From: Corynebacterium rouxii
Lineage (GTDB): Bacteria > Actinomycetota > Actinomycetes > Mycobacteriales > Mycobacteriaceae
Assembly: GCF_902702935.1 (NCBI RefSeq)
Contig: NZ_LR738855.1
Coordinates: 1,922,001-1,986,000, forward strand
DNA: 64,000 nucleotides
Reading direction: 5' to 3'
Part shown: positions 33,990 to 44,276 of the stretch, in pieces
Position numbering within the stretch: the first letter of the stretch is position 1
Layout of the letters: each line of letters begins with the position of its first letter
Program-made: the position numbers and the translations under genes
The notes under the pieces: generated by a model
Told to the model about the DNA's origin: nothing
The model's database searches: none
The model's input: only the letters and a program-made list of their open reading frames with translations

Positions 33990-35995
33990 TACTTGTTACC
34001 GCCTTCGCTGTAGCGAAAAATATCATCAGGCAGAGCGACCACCCGCGAGCCTTTCACCGCCCTGCGCAGATGCTGACGCACTCCGTCCATCACAGCCGTT
34101 GCGGCCAGCACAATTGTCTCCCCAGGCTGAACATGAGATGTCAGCGAGTCCACCAACTCAATCGTGGCTACTCCCTCTACTACCTTCAACAGCGCGTTAC
34201 CCCGGCGCCCGTCGAAGATATAATCGTCATCTGCATGAAGCAACGTAAAACCAAGATTAGCAGCCACGGAGTCGATCAAAACCTGACCGGTAGCCTCAGC
34301 AGTCAACATCACACGATCTAAACCGGGGTCGTAATCGAAACAGGCGGGTGAGAGGTGTGCAACGTGGAAACCACCACCGCCACGCCAGTTCCGAGTTTTC
34401 GACGGACTAGTGGCAAGTAATCGCTTCACGGCCTTAATTGCCGCGACATCGTCGTCAGAAATGTCAGGATCTTTGGATACAGCGTTTAGCAGCTTTGTAG
34501 CTTGTTGAAGATCCTTCGTCTCAAACTTCTCAGGAAGAATGGAAGACGGTTTCAAGACTCGGTCTTTCGTATAAGTGACACCACCAGCGTCTTGATCTCT
34601 TACCACCATTTCTAAACGTGGGCGTGTGAACGTAGCAAACGTCGATTCCAAGAGCTCACATGTTACCCAACGACGCCCCATCTTCTGAGCTACCGCCGCC
34701 GTCGTACCTGATCCAGCAAAAACATCCAGCACGATATCTCCAGGGTTCGAGCCGATGTGAATGATGCGTTCGAGGAGACGCTCAGGTTTAGGAGTAGAAA
34801 AAGCGACCGTTTTAGGAAATAGGGCTTGAATTTCCTTTTTTGCAGAGTCATTGTGGCCAACTTCTTGGTGGGTAAATAAGTTCTTAGGGACAGTTCCTTC
34901 AACATCCGCAAGATAAATCTTTCTTTGGAATCCTCCAAAGCCCTCCGAAGCAGGATAATAAACTGGCCAATTCCCCTGTTTGTATCGTTCGATCGAAGAA
35001 TCGGAGACCTTGGGGGACCAGTCCCTAATAACTAGGGGCTTAATATCAGTTCTTAGTTCGACCGACGGTCCTTCGATTTCTTTCCGAGCCGCAAGCTCTG
35101 CTTCATTTGTTTCACCCAGTTCGTAGTCAGCCCATTCGCGCATAATCCTCAGCATCTCTGGTTGTTCAAATCGCCAGTTTGAAGCTTTTGCGGGATAAAC
35201 CATTTCTCCAGTCACTGGGTGCTGAATCCCATATACACCGGGGTGTTGACGTTTCGATATATTGTGACGCGCGCTCTTATTATCTTGTTTCCACGGCCCC
35301 CTGATGGAATTATCGGGATTCGAATACCGTGCGTCCATTGCTGCGGTGCGAGGTAACTTGTTTCGCCGGAAAAAATCTGACTGCTGATAAACCAGCACAC
35401 TATCTGTCACCATCGGAATTCCCGAAGCATTATTGCTTGCTGCGTAGGCTTTCTCCCAGCACACTTCCGTAACAAAATTGCGTGCACCAAACACTTCGTC
35501 GAGAAGCAGGCGCATGCGGTGATTCTCCACGTCATCCAGATGCACCCAGATCGAGCCGTCGTCGGCAAGCAGCTTTTTCATGTGCAGCAGCCGGTCGCGC
35601 ATCATGGTCAGCCAGACGGAGTGCTCTAAGTTGTCTTCGTAATTCGCAAAGGTCTGGGCGGTATTGAAAGGCGGATCAATGTAGATCAGCTTGACCTTGC
35701 CTACATACTTTTCGGCCAGCTCGGGCACTCGGGTAAGGGCTTCGAGAACGTCGCCTGATTCACCAAGAATCAACAGGTTGTCATCCTGTGGTTGCAGATC
35801 AGCGCGCTCAGAGTATTCAAACTCGTCCGACTTCGGAGTCTGCGCGCCCTGCACATAGTCATCGAAGATAAGGGTATGGGTCTCGCAATAGCGGGGATCG
35901 GACGGATCAACCCACGTGTAGCCGTACTTACCGGTCTCTGTAGGGATGAGCGCTTTGTCTTTGTTGTACCAGGTGAGCTGGAGGCGTTGCGTCAT
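33989..35995 (-). CDS. Type III DNA methyltransferase, Mod subunit
   Basis: 668 residues. A beta-class N6-adenine methyltransferase: catalytic motif IV DPPFNT (about 115-120) precedes the SAM-binding motif I DVFAGSGTTAAVA (about 430-442), the usual order in Mod proteins. The variable middle and C-terminal parts give target recognition. It methylates one strand of an asymmetric site and supplies specificity to Res. I see no long simple repeats of the sort that make other mod genes phase-variable. Confidence 0.92.
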   Translation of the reverse strand: MTQRLQLTWYNKDKALIPTETGKYGYTWVDPSDPRYCETHTLIFDDYVQGAQTPKSDEFEYSERADLQPQDDNLLILGESGDVLEALTRVPELAEKYVGKVKLIYIDPPFNTAQTFANYEDNLEHSVWLTMMRDRLLHMKKLLADDGSIWVHLDDVENHRMRLLLDEVFGARNFVTEVCWEKAYAASNNASGIPMVTDSVLVYQQSDFFRRNKLPRTAAMDARYSNPDNSIRGPWKQDNKSARHNISKRQHPGVYGIQHPVTGEMVYPAKASNWRFEQPEMLRIMREWADYELGETNEAELAARKEIEGPSVELRTDIKPLVIRDWSPKVSDSSIERYKQGNWPVYYPASEGFGGFQRKIYLADVEGTVPKNLFTHQEVGHNDSAKKEIQALFPKTVAFSTPKPERLLERIIHIGSNPGDIVLDVFAGSGTTAAVAQKMGRRWVTCELLESTFATFTRPRLEMVVRDQDAGGVTYTKDRVLKPSSILPEKFETKDLQQATKLLNAVSKDPDISDDDVAAIKAVKRLLATSPSKTRNWRGGGGFHVAHLSPACFDYDPGLDRVMLTAEATGQVLIDSVAANLGFTLLHADDDYIFDGRRGNALLKVVEGVATIELVDSLTSHVQPGETIVLAATAVMDGVRQHLRRAVKGSRVVALPDDIFRYSEGGNK

Positions 35996-36197
35996 GTGAT
36001 CAGTCCGTTTTTCCTTCTTGAATGTTTACTTCGCTAAAGCCATAGTGGAACCCAACCCTTGAGATAAAGGTACTAATGGAGTGGTCTCAACACCTAAGTC
36101 TGCGAAGTTGAGGCCCTCTCACCTTACCGTTTACACCCCATGCGAGCATAAGAGCCACGCCCCCTCTCTAACTCGGCATATGAGAATTAGACGTGTG

Positions 36198-36329
36198 TCA
36201 GGTTGGATAGTTTTTGCCCAGGTACTGTGAGAAGAAGTCCTTGCCTGTAGGTTCCTTTATCTGCTGATCCGAAACGAAATTCCATCGTGCCCGAAGCAAC
36301 GCCGTCAGTGCCTGGCTCCTAGCCTCCAT
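36198..36329 (-). pseudogene. Short coding-like remnant upstream of mod
   Basis: A 43-codon frame, RARWNFVSDQQIKEPTG then KDFFSQYLGKNYPT at its end, reads like the C-terminus of a protein. The frame stays open only about 20 codons farther upstream, without a ribosome site. I do not recognise it. The rest of 35996-36446 has no gene that I can support. Confidence 0.25.
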
Positions 36330-36446
36330 GCTTTGTATGCTGTGCAAAATATTTCCTTCAGACGAGAAACACCACGGTGTTGAAGATGCTCAGTAGCTTT
36401 TCTAAGGGGTTTTTGCTACTTAACCCGCACTTCGATCCAAAAGATG

Positions 36447-36486
36447 CAAAACAGGCCAGACGCTTAAAACGTCTGACCTGTTTTAT
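36447..36486. terminator. Terminator downstream of tRNA-Lys
   Basis: The stem 36447-36462 with 36469-36484 has one mismatch. A- and T-runs on the outer sides allow termination in both directions. Confidence 0.7.
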
Positions 36487-36489
36487 TTG

Positions 36490-36562
36490 TGGGCCCTCCG
36501 GGGCTCGAACCCGGGACCTGCGGATTAAAAGTCCGTAGCTCTACCAACTGAGCTAAAGGCCC
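36490..36562 (-). tRNA. tRNA-Lys (TTT)
   Basis: 73 nt, acceptor GGGCCTT with AGGGCCC, anticodon loop CTTTTAA, T-loop GTTCGAGCC. Confidence 0.95.
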
Positions 36563-37079
36563 ACAGCACATTCATTAAGCGTTGCGCTTACTGAATAGTA
36601 CGAGGAGCATTGTACCGCGTTTTTCCAAAGGCACCTAATCCGCACGTCACACTCACCAATTTTAACGACAATACAGCTCCACCCACCCCCTCCAGAGTGC
36701 AGATTTACCCGCTCAGATCACGAGCCCCAAGTGACACAACACCTCCGCAACCTTAAGAAAAGATGGACTCCTAAAAGGGGTAGCCGCTCGCGGTAGGCAA
36801 AAATGAAAATATTTAATATAACCCCATCTTACAGCATATTTTTTCGAACAATCCTCCACTTTTGCACACTTTTCGACGCGTAGCGGAAATGTTATCTATC
36901 CCTCTTTGTAGGAACTTTCTAAGAAAACAACCGACTATATATTTACGCACCTCACGTTGGTTTGGGTGTGGGTCCCCATGGGCGTGCAGTAGGTACGAAT
37001 GGCCGCCAAGCCGTCATCCCCTCGTGTCGTGTGCATGCCATCATGGTGACCTCGAATAATCGCAGAAAGTTCTCCTCTG
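36563..37079 (+). promoter_or_regulatory. Long upstream region of cydABDC
   Basis: 517 bases without a gene. The AT-rich part at 36800-36955 (with TATATATTTACG near 36936) is the likely promoter zone. The GC-rich 120 bases before cydA would then be a long leader. No regulator site was recognised with confidence. Confidence 0.4.
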
Positions 37080-38591
37080 ATGGACTTAGTGGATGTTTCA
37101 CGGTGGCAGTTCGGTATTACGACTGTGTACCACTTTCTTTTCGTACCGCTGACAATCGGCTTGGCTCCGATCGTCGCAGCGATGCAAACTGCTTGGTTTA
37201 TTACCAAGAAAGACATGTGGCTTCGGTCCACAAAGTTCTTTGGCACACTTTTTCTCGTGAACTTCGCCATGGGCGTAGTCACTGGCATTGTTCAAGAGTT
37301 CCAATTCGGCATGAACTGGAGCGAGTACTCCCGCTTTGTGGGAGACGTATTCGGCGCACCTCTTGCGCTCGAAGGCTTGATTGCCTTCTTCATCGAGTCC
37401 ACATTCCTAGGATTGTGGATTTTTGGTTGGGGGCGGCTCCCCAAGGCTGTCCACTTGGCGTCGATTTGGCTAGTTGCGATCGCCGTCAACGTATCGGCTT
37501 ACTTCATCATCGTGGCCAACTCGTTTATGCAGCACCCCGTCGGTGCACGGTTTAATCCAGAGACTGGTCGCGCCGAGCTCGTGTCGCTAGGCAAGCTGCT
37601 GGCTAACCCTACGGCGCTGGCTGCATGGCCACATGCGGTGACCGGTTCCCTGCTCACCGGTGGCACTTTTGTTGCTGGTATCGCCGGCTGGTGGATGATT
37701 CGTGAGCGTCGAGCACAGCGAACAGAAGATGCCGCCTTTTGGCGTAAGAATTTCCGCCTTGGCGCATGGACCACACTCGCAAGCGTAGCGGGTTTGTCGC
37801 TCACCGGTGATATCCAAGGCAAGCTGATGTTTGTTCAGCAGCCCATGAAAATGGCTGCTGCGGAATCACTGTGCGAGACAGAGCTCGATCCTTCGTTCTC
37901 GGTGCTCTCGGTAGGTACGCACAACAACTGCGAGTCCGTAAAGCACTTGATCGACGTGCCGGGCGTGCTCAGTATTTTGTCGCAGAACAAGCTCAGTGGT
38001 GTCACCCTTGAGGGTGTTAATCAGCTGCAGGAAAAGTACGAGGCTTTGTACGGTCCTGGCAACTACGTTCCAAACTTGTTTGTCACCTACTGGTCGTTCC
38101 GCGCAATGATCGGCCTGATGGCGGCGTCGGTAGTGTTGGCGATCGTTGGTTTATGGATGACTCGCAAGGGTCGCATTCCGCAACTGCGCTGGTTGGGTAC
38201 CGCAGCTCTTATCGCTGTGCCGTTCCCGTTCTTAGCTAACTCCGCTGGTTGGGTCTTTACAGAGATGGGTCGTCAACCATGGATCGTTGCTCCAAACCCT
38301 GAAGCTATTCCTGGCAGTCCCGATGGCGAAGACCTCATTCATTTGATCGTTGACTTCGGTGTTTCTTCGCATCCAACGTGGGTCGTGTGGACATCCTTGA
38401 TTGGTTTCACCGTTGTTTACGGTTCGCTTGCCTGCGTGTGGTTCTGGCTGATGAAGAAGAAGGTTGTAGCAGGTGCCAGCGAGGACTCCTCGAGCATGCT
38501 TGGCTATGGCCCTCACAGCGGTGATCACGCCGAATCCCCTGCCGATGATCTATTGCACCTCGGCGCTCACGCTACGGACGGTAAGGAGTAA
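37080..38591 (+). CDS. cydA: Cytochrome bd oxidase subunit I
   Basis: 503 residues with nine predicted membrane helices. The axial heme ligand is His in TVYHFLFVPLTIG (H18 by count). The GRQPW motif (MGRQPWIV, about 400) and the quinol-binding Q-loop between helices six and seven are present. The loop is short, as in actinobacteria and Bacillus. It reduces oxygen to water with menaquinol in the cytoplasmic membrane under low oxygen. First gene of cydABDC. The ribosome site before the ATG is weak. Confidence 0.96.
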   Translation: MDLVDVSRWQFGITTVYHFLFVPLTIGLAPIVAAMQTAWFITKKDMWLRSTKFFGTLFLVNFAMGVVTGIVQEFQFGMNWSEYSRFVGDVFGAPLALEGLIAFFIESTFLGLWIFGWGRLPKAVHLASIWLVAIAVNVSAYFIIVANSFMQHPVGARFNPETGRAELVSLGKLLANPTALAAWPHAVTGSLLTGGTFVAGIAGWWMIRERRAQRTEDAAFWRKNFRLGAWTTLASVAGLSLTGDIQGKLMFVQQPMKMAAAESLCETELDPSFSVLSVGTHNNCESVKHLIDVPGVLSILSQNKLSGVTLEGVNQLQEKYEALYGPGNYVPNLFVTYWSFRAMIGLMAASVVLAIVGLWMTRKGRIPQLRWLGTAALIAVPFPFLANSAGWVFTEMGRQPWIVAPNPEAIPGSPDGEDLIHLIVDFGVSSHPTWVVWTSLIGFTVVYGSLACVWFWLMKKKVVAGASEDSSSMLGYGPHSGDHAESPADDLLHLGAHATDGKE

Positions 38592-38598
38592 CACGATC

Positions 38599-39573
38599 AT
38601 GGATCTTCAAACAGTGTGGTTTGTGTTAGTTGCGGTTCTATTCGCTGGTTACTTTGTCCTCGAAGGCTTTGACTTCGGCGTGGGCATGCTGCTTCCCTTT
38701 TTGAGCAAGCAGGAACGTACCGCTGCGATTAAAGCCATTGGACCTGTGTGGGACGGCAACGAAGTGTGGCTCATTACCGCTGGTGGCGCTCTTTTTGCTG
38801 CGTTTCCAGAGTGGTACGCCACCATGTTTTCGGGTTTCTACCTGCCGCTATTCCTCATCTTGATCGGGCTGATTCTACGCGGTGCTGCATTGGAGTGGCG
38901 CGGCAAGGTTGATACTGATGTGTGGCGTGATCGTTGCGACATCGGCATCGGTATCGGTAGCTGGGTTCCCGCCTTGTTGTGGGGCGTGGCATTTGCCAAT
39001 GTTGTTCATGGCGTGGCTATTGATTCTTCGTTCCATATTGATTCCAGCCTGACTGGGCTTATCGCATTGCTGAACCCCTTCGGTTTGCTCGGTGGCGTGG
39101 CGTTTGTGCTGGTCTTTTTACTGCATGGTGCGTTGTTCCTCAAGCTTAAGACTGAGATTACGGTCATGGGTTCCTTGGCTGGTCGGTTGTTTATTCCGGC
39201 GGCAGTTGTGGGCGCAGTATTTTTGGTGTGGACTCAGCTCGCACATGGCCGCGGCTGGACGTGGGCACCGTTGCTCATCGCAGTGGTTGGCTTGGTCGTT
39301 GCGGCGGTAGGTATTCGTGGCAATCGTGACGGTTGGGCATTTGCCGCAACCTCGGTGGTTATCCTTTGTGTTGCAGCTGTGTTGTTTGGATCATTGTTCC
39401 CGAACTTGATGCCCACCACGCTTGCCGACGGCACCAGCTTGACCATTTACAATGCGTCCTCTTCGCAGTACACACTCACGATGATGACGTGGGCTGCTGT
39501 ACTTGTCACGCCTCTGGTGTTGCTGTATCAGAGCTGGACGTACTGGGTCTTTAGGCAACGAGTGCGCGTGTGA
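38599..39573 (+). CDS. cydB: Cytochrome bd oxidase subunit II
   Basis: 324 residues from the ATG at 38599, which follows AAGGAG seven bases after cydA. About eight membrane helices. The family segments FDFGVGMLLPF (about 24-34), PVWDGNEVWL, and FPEWYATMFSGFYLPL are all present. It pairs with CydA. Its stop overlaps the GTG of cydD (GTGA). Confidence 0.95.
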   Translation: MDLQTVWFVLVAVLFAGYFVLEGFDFGVGMLLPFLSKQERTAAIKAIGPVWDGNEVWLITAGGALFAAFPEWYATMFSGFYLPLFLILIGLILRGAALEWRGKVDTDVWRDRCDIGIGIGSWVPALLWGVAFANVVHGVAIDSSFHIDSSLTGLIALLNPFGLLGGVAFVLVFLLHGALFLKLKTEITVMGSLAGRLFIPAAVVGAVFLVWTQLAHGRGWTWAPLLIAVVGLVVAAVGIRGNRDGWAFAATSVVILCVAAVLFGSLFPNLMPTTLADGTSLTIYNASSSQYTLTMMTWAAVLVTPLVLLYQSWTYWVFRQRVRV

Positions 39574-41141
39574 ACACCCGGTTTTTATCGTTGATTCGTC
39601 CCGCGCGAACGTTCATTATGGTTGCTGCTGTTATTCAGGTAGCGTCCGTGGTGTTCGTCGTGGGGCGCGGTCTTTCTGTGGGCTTCTTGGTCGCGGGCAC
39701 TATTGAGCAGTGGCCGGATCCTATGCCTCATGTTGGCACATGGGCTGCGGTGTTGGTGATCAGTGTTATCGGTGTGAGTGCGATGGCGTGGGCGCAGCGC
39801 TGGTGGTCGGCAACGGGGGCTGGCGCTGTGATCACAGATGTACGTTCCCGCACGTTAACGGCGCTGAATGCTACGGATCCTAGGGTGGTGCAGGAAAACA
39901 GCAGTCGATGGAAAGTGGTGTTGGGGGCGGGCCCAGAAAGTGTTGAGGGGCTACGCCCGTATTTGTCGGCGTATATTCCGGCAGCGTTGGCTTCGGGAAT
40001 TTCTACGCCGATTGTGCTGGTCGTTATCGCGCTTATCGACGTCCGCTCGGCGGTGCTTGCCGTGGTCACTCTCGTGCTGATCCCTATTTTTATGATTTTG
40101 ATCGGGACGTTGACGCGAGATCAAACGAAGCAGCGGTTACATCGTGCTCAGGTGTTGGATAGGCATATCATTGATTTGTTACGTGGGGCTCGCACACTCC
40201 AAGAAATTGGTGATACTTCTGCGGCTCAAGCCCAAGTACGACATAGCGGGCGCCAGCACGCTGCGGCGACGATGACTGTGCTGCGGCTTGCTTTCCTGTC
40301 ATCTTTTGCACTGGAATTTGTGGCCACGCTTTCGGTAGCACTTGTAGCGGTAAGCATCGGCGTACGCTTGGTAGATTCCTCCATGACGCTCCATGCAGGT
40401 CTTATCGCATTGATTTTGGCACCGGAGGTGTATAACCCACTACGGGCAGTGGGCGCCGCCTACCATTCCTCTGCTGATGGCATGACAGCAGTAGAAACAG
40501 CGCTGGGCCTTATCGAATCCACACCTCAGACCGCCTACGTTACCCCGATGAATGCTGCAACGATTGCTGCGGGCGGTGAGGTGAACGTCGATAAGCTCAG
40601 CGTGCATGGCCGCGATGGCATACGACCACGCGACTTGAGTTTTACTGCCCGCCCTGGAGAAATCACAACGCTCATTGGTAGCAACGGCTGTGGCAAATCC
40701 ACCACGCTGCTCGCCATCATGGGCATGATCGATTACGAAGGCACGATTGCTACGCCGCGCAACATCGGATACCTCCCGGCGCGCCCTGCCCTGTGTACGG
40801 GAACGCTGGTTGACAACCTCTCGTTGTTGGGACCGCGTGATCGGGACACTGCTACAGCGTTGTTACACACAATCGGATTCGATATTCCGCTTTCTCACAC
40901 CGTGACCTACCAAGGCGAGGGCCTATCGAGTGGGCAGATAGAACGCTTGGCTTTCGCACGCACCTGCTCGCAGGAGTGCGCCGTGTACCTTTTCGACGAA
41001 CCCACCGCCCACGTAGACCCTGAAACCGCGCGGAAAATGTGGGAGCACATCCGCGGCCTTGCCCGCCACGGTGCCACGGTGATCGTAGCGACCCACGACC
41101 TTGCCAATAGCGCCTACGCCGACCAGGTGATTGTTCTATGA
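39570..41141 (+). CDS. cydD: ABC exporter subunit CydD, needed for cytochrome bd assembly
   Basis: 523 residues. A six-helix exporter domain (about 15-315) is followed by an ATPase domain: Walker A GSNGCGKST (about 371-379), signature LSSGQIERLAFART, Walker B VYLFDEPTAHVD and switch His ATHDLAN. The signature has Ser for the usual first Gly. CydDC exports cysteine or glutathione in E. coli. In an organism with mycothiol the physiological cargo is probably another thiol or heme-related compound. Four-base overlaps join it to cydB and cydC. Confidence 0.92.
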   Translation: MNTRFLSLIRPARTFIMVAAVIQVASVVFVVGRGLSVGFLVAGTIEQWPDPMPHVGTWAAVLVISVIGVSAMAWAQRWWSATGAGAVITDVRSRTLTALNATDPRVVQENSSRWKVVLGAGPESVEGLRPYLSAYIPAALASGISTPIVLVVIALIDVRSAVLAVVTLVLIPIFMILIGTLTRDQTKQRLHRAQVLDRHIIDLLRGARTLQEIGDTSAAQAQVRHSGRQHAAATMTVLRLAFLSSFALEFVATLSVALVAVSIGVRLVDSSMTLHAGLIALILAPEVYNPLRAVGAAYHSSADGMTAVETALGLIESTPQTAYVTPMNAATIAAGGEVNVDKLSVHGRDGIRPRDLSFTARPGEITTLIGSNGCGKSTTLLAIMGMIDYEGTIATPRNIGYLPARPALCTGTLVDNLSLLGPRDRDTATALLHTIGFDIPLSHTVTYQGEGLSSGQIERLAFARTCSQECAVYLFDEPTAHVDPETARKMWEHIRGLARHGATVIVATHDLANSAYADQVIVL

Positions 41142-42685
41142 AACCCACCGAATTGTTATTTCAGCATGTTTCCCGCCGTGCCCTTGCCGGCGCGATTGCT
41201 ATTGCTTCGCTGACTTTGCTGAGTTCCCTAGGGCTCATGGTGCTCTCTGGGTGGTTGATTACCCGCGCGTGGCAGGCTCCGCCGATCCTTGATCTTGCAG
41301 TTGCGATTACTGCTGTGCGGGCCTTGGGATTATCGCGTTCCGTCATGCGCTACGTTGATCGCATTGTCACCCACCGCTATGCGTTGTCCGCACTGAGCAG
41401 CCTGCGCGTACAAGTATTCCAAGCTGCGGTTTCCCAAGGAAATACTCCTGACGTTGAGGCACAGCGTGCACTTGGTGCCGACGCTCAACGCGTCACTGAT
41501 CTCATCGTGCGCAGCATCGTACCTCGCGGGGTGGCTATCGTACTCAGCGTGCTCGCTGTTGCAGGAGCTGTGTGCTTATTGCCCTTCGCGGGATTGGTGT
41601 TGGCGCTCGGATTGTTGCTCACCGGCGTGGTGATCCCGCGCTGGGTGAGTTCGGATCGGTGGCAAGCAGTCCATACTGCGGAAGTCGCAGCGCGAGATCA
41701 GCTAGATGAATCTTTAGACGCGGTGCTCAATCACCGCGTGGAGTTTCAGGCGGCAGGACTTAAGCAACGCAGAAACGCCCGCGTGGTCGCAGATTCTCAG
41801 AATATGGCAACAGTCAGCGCTAACAGGCTTAAACGCCTCGCGGCTATCGACGCCACCGTGGTCGCGATTTCTGGTTGCACGCTCGTGCTGATCACATGGC
41901 TAGGACTGCACTTTTACCAAGGATCGCCCATGTGGCTTGGCATGCTCGTTCTACTCGCAATGTCCGCGTTCGAATCCCACGCGCCGCTTGTCGAAGCCGC
42001 AACACATCATGTGATCGGCACCAAAGCGGCGCAGCGAATGACAGCTTTTATGGAGCAAGCGGTGCACTTCCCGGCACCTGGCATCGCCAACGCGGCCGAG
42101 TCTCCCACCCTGCGCGTGCAGGATCTGACCTGCGCCTGGGGCGACAACACGTGGAACTTTGACCTCGAGTTCGGTCAACGCCATGTGATTCGAGGCCCGA
42201 GCGGCTGCGGCAAAACAACACTGTTGCGTACCATCGCAGGGCTTAGCCCCGTGGTTTCTGGATCGGTCACAATCGCAGGCCACAAAGACACACAAAGCCT
42301 GCGAACATGGACGCGGCTGTTTGCCGAAGACGGCTACATCTTTGCCACAAGCATTCGCGAAAACATCCTCGTAGCGTGTCCTGATGCCACCGACGAGCTC
42401 ATGTATGCCACCGCCCGCGCTGTAGGTCTAGGCCCGTGGCTCGATACCCACGACGGCCTCGACACCATTCTCAATGATGGAGCGGAATCCATCTCGAGTG
42501 GTCAACGCCGCCGCCTCCTACTCGCCCGCGCATTGTGTTCGACTGCACCTATTGTGCTTCTCGACGAACCTACCGCCCACATCGACGACGCCGACGGCCG
42601 GCGCCTACTCCACATGCTGGTGCATGAGCCCCTACCCGGCGCGCTCCCCGAGCGCAGCGTTGTGGTGGTTACGCATTTGTCCTAG
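41138..42685 (+). CDS. cydC: ABC exporter subunit CydC
   Basis: 515 residues with the same exporter-plus-ATPase layout as CydD: six membrane helices (about 15-310), Walker A GPSGCGKTT (about 352-360), signature ISSGQRRRLLLARAL, Walker B IVLLDEPTAHID and His in VVTHLS at the very end. The protein stops right after the switch His, slightly short for the family. It forms the heterodimer with CydD. Confidence 0.9.
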   Translation: MKPTELLFQHVSRRALAGAIAIASLTLLSSLGLMVLSGWLITRAWQAPPILDLAVAITAVRALGLSRSVMRYVDRIVTHRYALSALSSLRVQVFQAAVSQGNTPDVEAQRALGADAQRVTDLIVRSIVPRGVAIVLSVLAVAGAVCLLPFAGLVLALGLLLTGVVIPRWVSSDRWQAVHTAEVAARDQLDESLDAVLNHRVEFQAAGLKQRRNARVVADSQNMATVSANRLKRLAAIDATVVAISGCTLVLITWLGLHFYQGSPMWLGMLVLLAMSAFESHAPLVEAATHHVIGTKAAQRMTAFMEQAVHFPAPGIANAAESPTLRVQDLTCAWGDNTWNFDLEFGQRHVIRGPSGCGKTTLLRTIAGLSPVVSGSVTIAGHKDTQSLRTWTRLFAEDGYIFATSIRENILVACPDATDELMYATARAVGLGPWLDTHDGLDTILNDGAESISSGQRRRLLLARALCSTAPIVLLDEPTAHIDDADGRRLLHMLVHEPLPGALPERSVVVVTHLS

Positions 42686-42698
42686 CTTGTTGTATGAC

Positions 42699-42747
42699 AA
42701 CGGGGGCCGGTACCTTCACTGGATCTGTGATGGTACCGGCCCCCGTT
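42699..42747. terminator. Bidirectional terminator between cydC and the CoA-transferase
   Basis: A 16-base GC-rich perfect stem (42699-42714 and 42732-42747) with a 17-nt loop, between convergent genes. There is no long T-run. Confidence 0.7.
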
Positions 42748-42761
42748 GGTGTTGAAGGAGA

Positions 42762-44276
42762 TTACTTCTTCATGGAACCAGTCTCTTGGAAACGCTGGTG
42801 GAAGCTCAGTGCTTCGCCCAGCAGGTGTGGGGTCTGCATGATCTTCTTTTCCTTGGCAAATGCCAGGGCGCGATCGTAGTAGTCCTGCAGGAGTGGTCGG
42901 TAGTCAGGGTGTGCGATTGCGATGATCTTTTCTACACGCTGACGTGGTGCCAGTCCACGCAGGTCGGCGTAACCGTACTCGGAGATGAGAACCTTGACGT
43001 CTTGCTCTGTGTGGTCGACGTGGGAGACGAATGGCACGAATGCGGAGATGTCGCCGTTCTTGGCAACCGATGGGGTGATAAAGGAGCTGATAAAGCCGTT
43101 GCGGGTGAAGTCTGCGGATCCGCCGACGCCGTTCATCATGCGGGAGCCGGTGACGTTAGTGGAGTTGACGTTGCCGTAGATATCGGCCTCGATAAGTCCG
43201 TTGGTGCAGATAAGGCCGAGACGGCGAACGACCTCTGGGTGGTTAGAGATCTGCTGTGGACGCAGAATGATCTTCTGGGCGTAGTTCTTTGCTTCTGCGT
43301 TCATACGCTCTGCGTACTCAGGGGACAACGAGAAGGAGGTTGCGGAAGCAACGCTCATCTTGCCTGCGTCGATTAGGTCGACCATGCCGTCTTGGATGAC
43401 CTCAGTGTAGGCCTTGATGTTTTCAAACTTGGAGTCCAACAGACCTGCCATCACAGCATTTGGCACGTTACCCACGCCGGACTGCATCACGTAGCCGTCG
43501 TAAGTCAAGCGTCCTGCTGCGACTTCGCCTTCGAGGAAGTCGAGGAAGTGGCCTGCGATCTGCTTAGAGGTTTCATCCAGTGGCTTAAATGGTGCGTTTC
43601 GGTCGGGGGCATCGGTTTCTACGACGGCAACAACCTTGGACAGGTCGATGTCGATGTAGGTGGTGCCGATTCGCTGGCCTGCCTCGGTAATCGGGATCGG
43701 CTGTCGGTTAGGCAGCTTGTTTATGCGGTAGATATCCGCCATGCCTTCGAGTTCCTCGGACTGCCAAGAGTTGACCTCGATGATGATCTTCTCGGCGTTG
43801 TCGAGGTATTCCACGTTGTTACCCACTGAGGAGGATGGCACGATGTGGCCCTCTTCGGTGATGCGAACTGCCTCAACGATGGCAACGTTCATCTGCCCAA
43901 AGAAGCCCTGCTCAACGTAGATGCCGGACTCGGAGAGGTGGTAGTCGGCATACAGCGTGGTGCCGTCGTTAATCTTGGAACGCAAGATCGGATCGGACTG
44001 GTAGGGGGTGCGGAAGCGCAGCGCGTCAGCCTCTGCGAGCACGCCATCGCAATCTGGTGCGGTGGATGCACCGGTGAATAGGTCGATCATGTATTCGTCG
44101 CCACGCGCGTGTGCTTCTTTAGCACGCTCGGCGATAGCAGTAGGCAAAGCCTTCGGGTAACCAGCGCCGGTGAATCCGGACACGCCTACTTTGTCACCGT
44201 GATTGACAAACTGCGCAGCCTCTTCAGCCGACATAACCTTGCCACGAAGCTGAGCGTTCGCAATACGATCAGACAT
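42762..44276 (-). CDS. cat: Succinyl-CoA:acetate CoA-transferase / acetyl-CoA hydrolase family
   Basis: 504 residues from the ATG at 44276, which follows GAGGAGG by six bases. Family features: the N-terminal GDKVGVSGFTGAGYPKALP loop, the catalytic Glu in IIEVNSWQ (about 181), and the CoA-binding glycine loop GVGGSADFTRNG (about 388-399). It moves CoA between acetate and succinate, linking acetate use or excretion to the TCA cycle. The neighbours dus and phoU match C. glutamicum. Possible RamA motifs lie upstream. Confidence 0.93.
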   Translation of the reverse strand: MSDRIANAQLRGKVMSAEEAAQFVNHGDKVGVSGFTGAGYPKALPTAIAERAKEAHARGDEYMIDLFTGASTAPDCDGVLAEADALRFRTPYQSDPILRSKINDGTTLYADYHLSESGIYVEQGFFGQMNVAIVEAVRITEEGHIVPSSSVGNNVEYLDNAEKIIIEVNSWQSEELEGMADIYRINKLPNRQPIPITEAGQRIGTTYIDIDLSKVVAVVETDAPDRNAPFKPLDETSKQIAGHFLDFLEGEVAAGRLTYDGYVMQSGVGNVPNAVMAGLLDSKFENIKAYTEVIQDGMVDLIDAGKMSVASATSFSLSPEYAERMNAEAKNYAQKIILRPQQISNHPEVVRRLGLICTNGLIEADIYGNVNSTNVTGSRMMNGVGGSADFTRNGFISSFITPSVAKNGDISAFVPFVSHVDHTEQDVKVLISEYGYADLRGLAPRQRVEKIIAIAHPDYRPLLQDYYDRALAFAKEKKIMQTPHLLGEALSFHQRFQETGSMKK

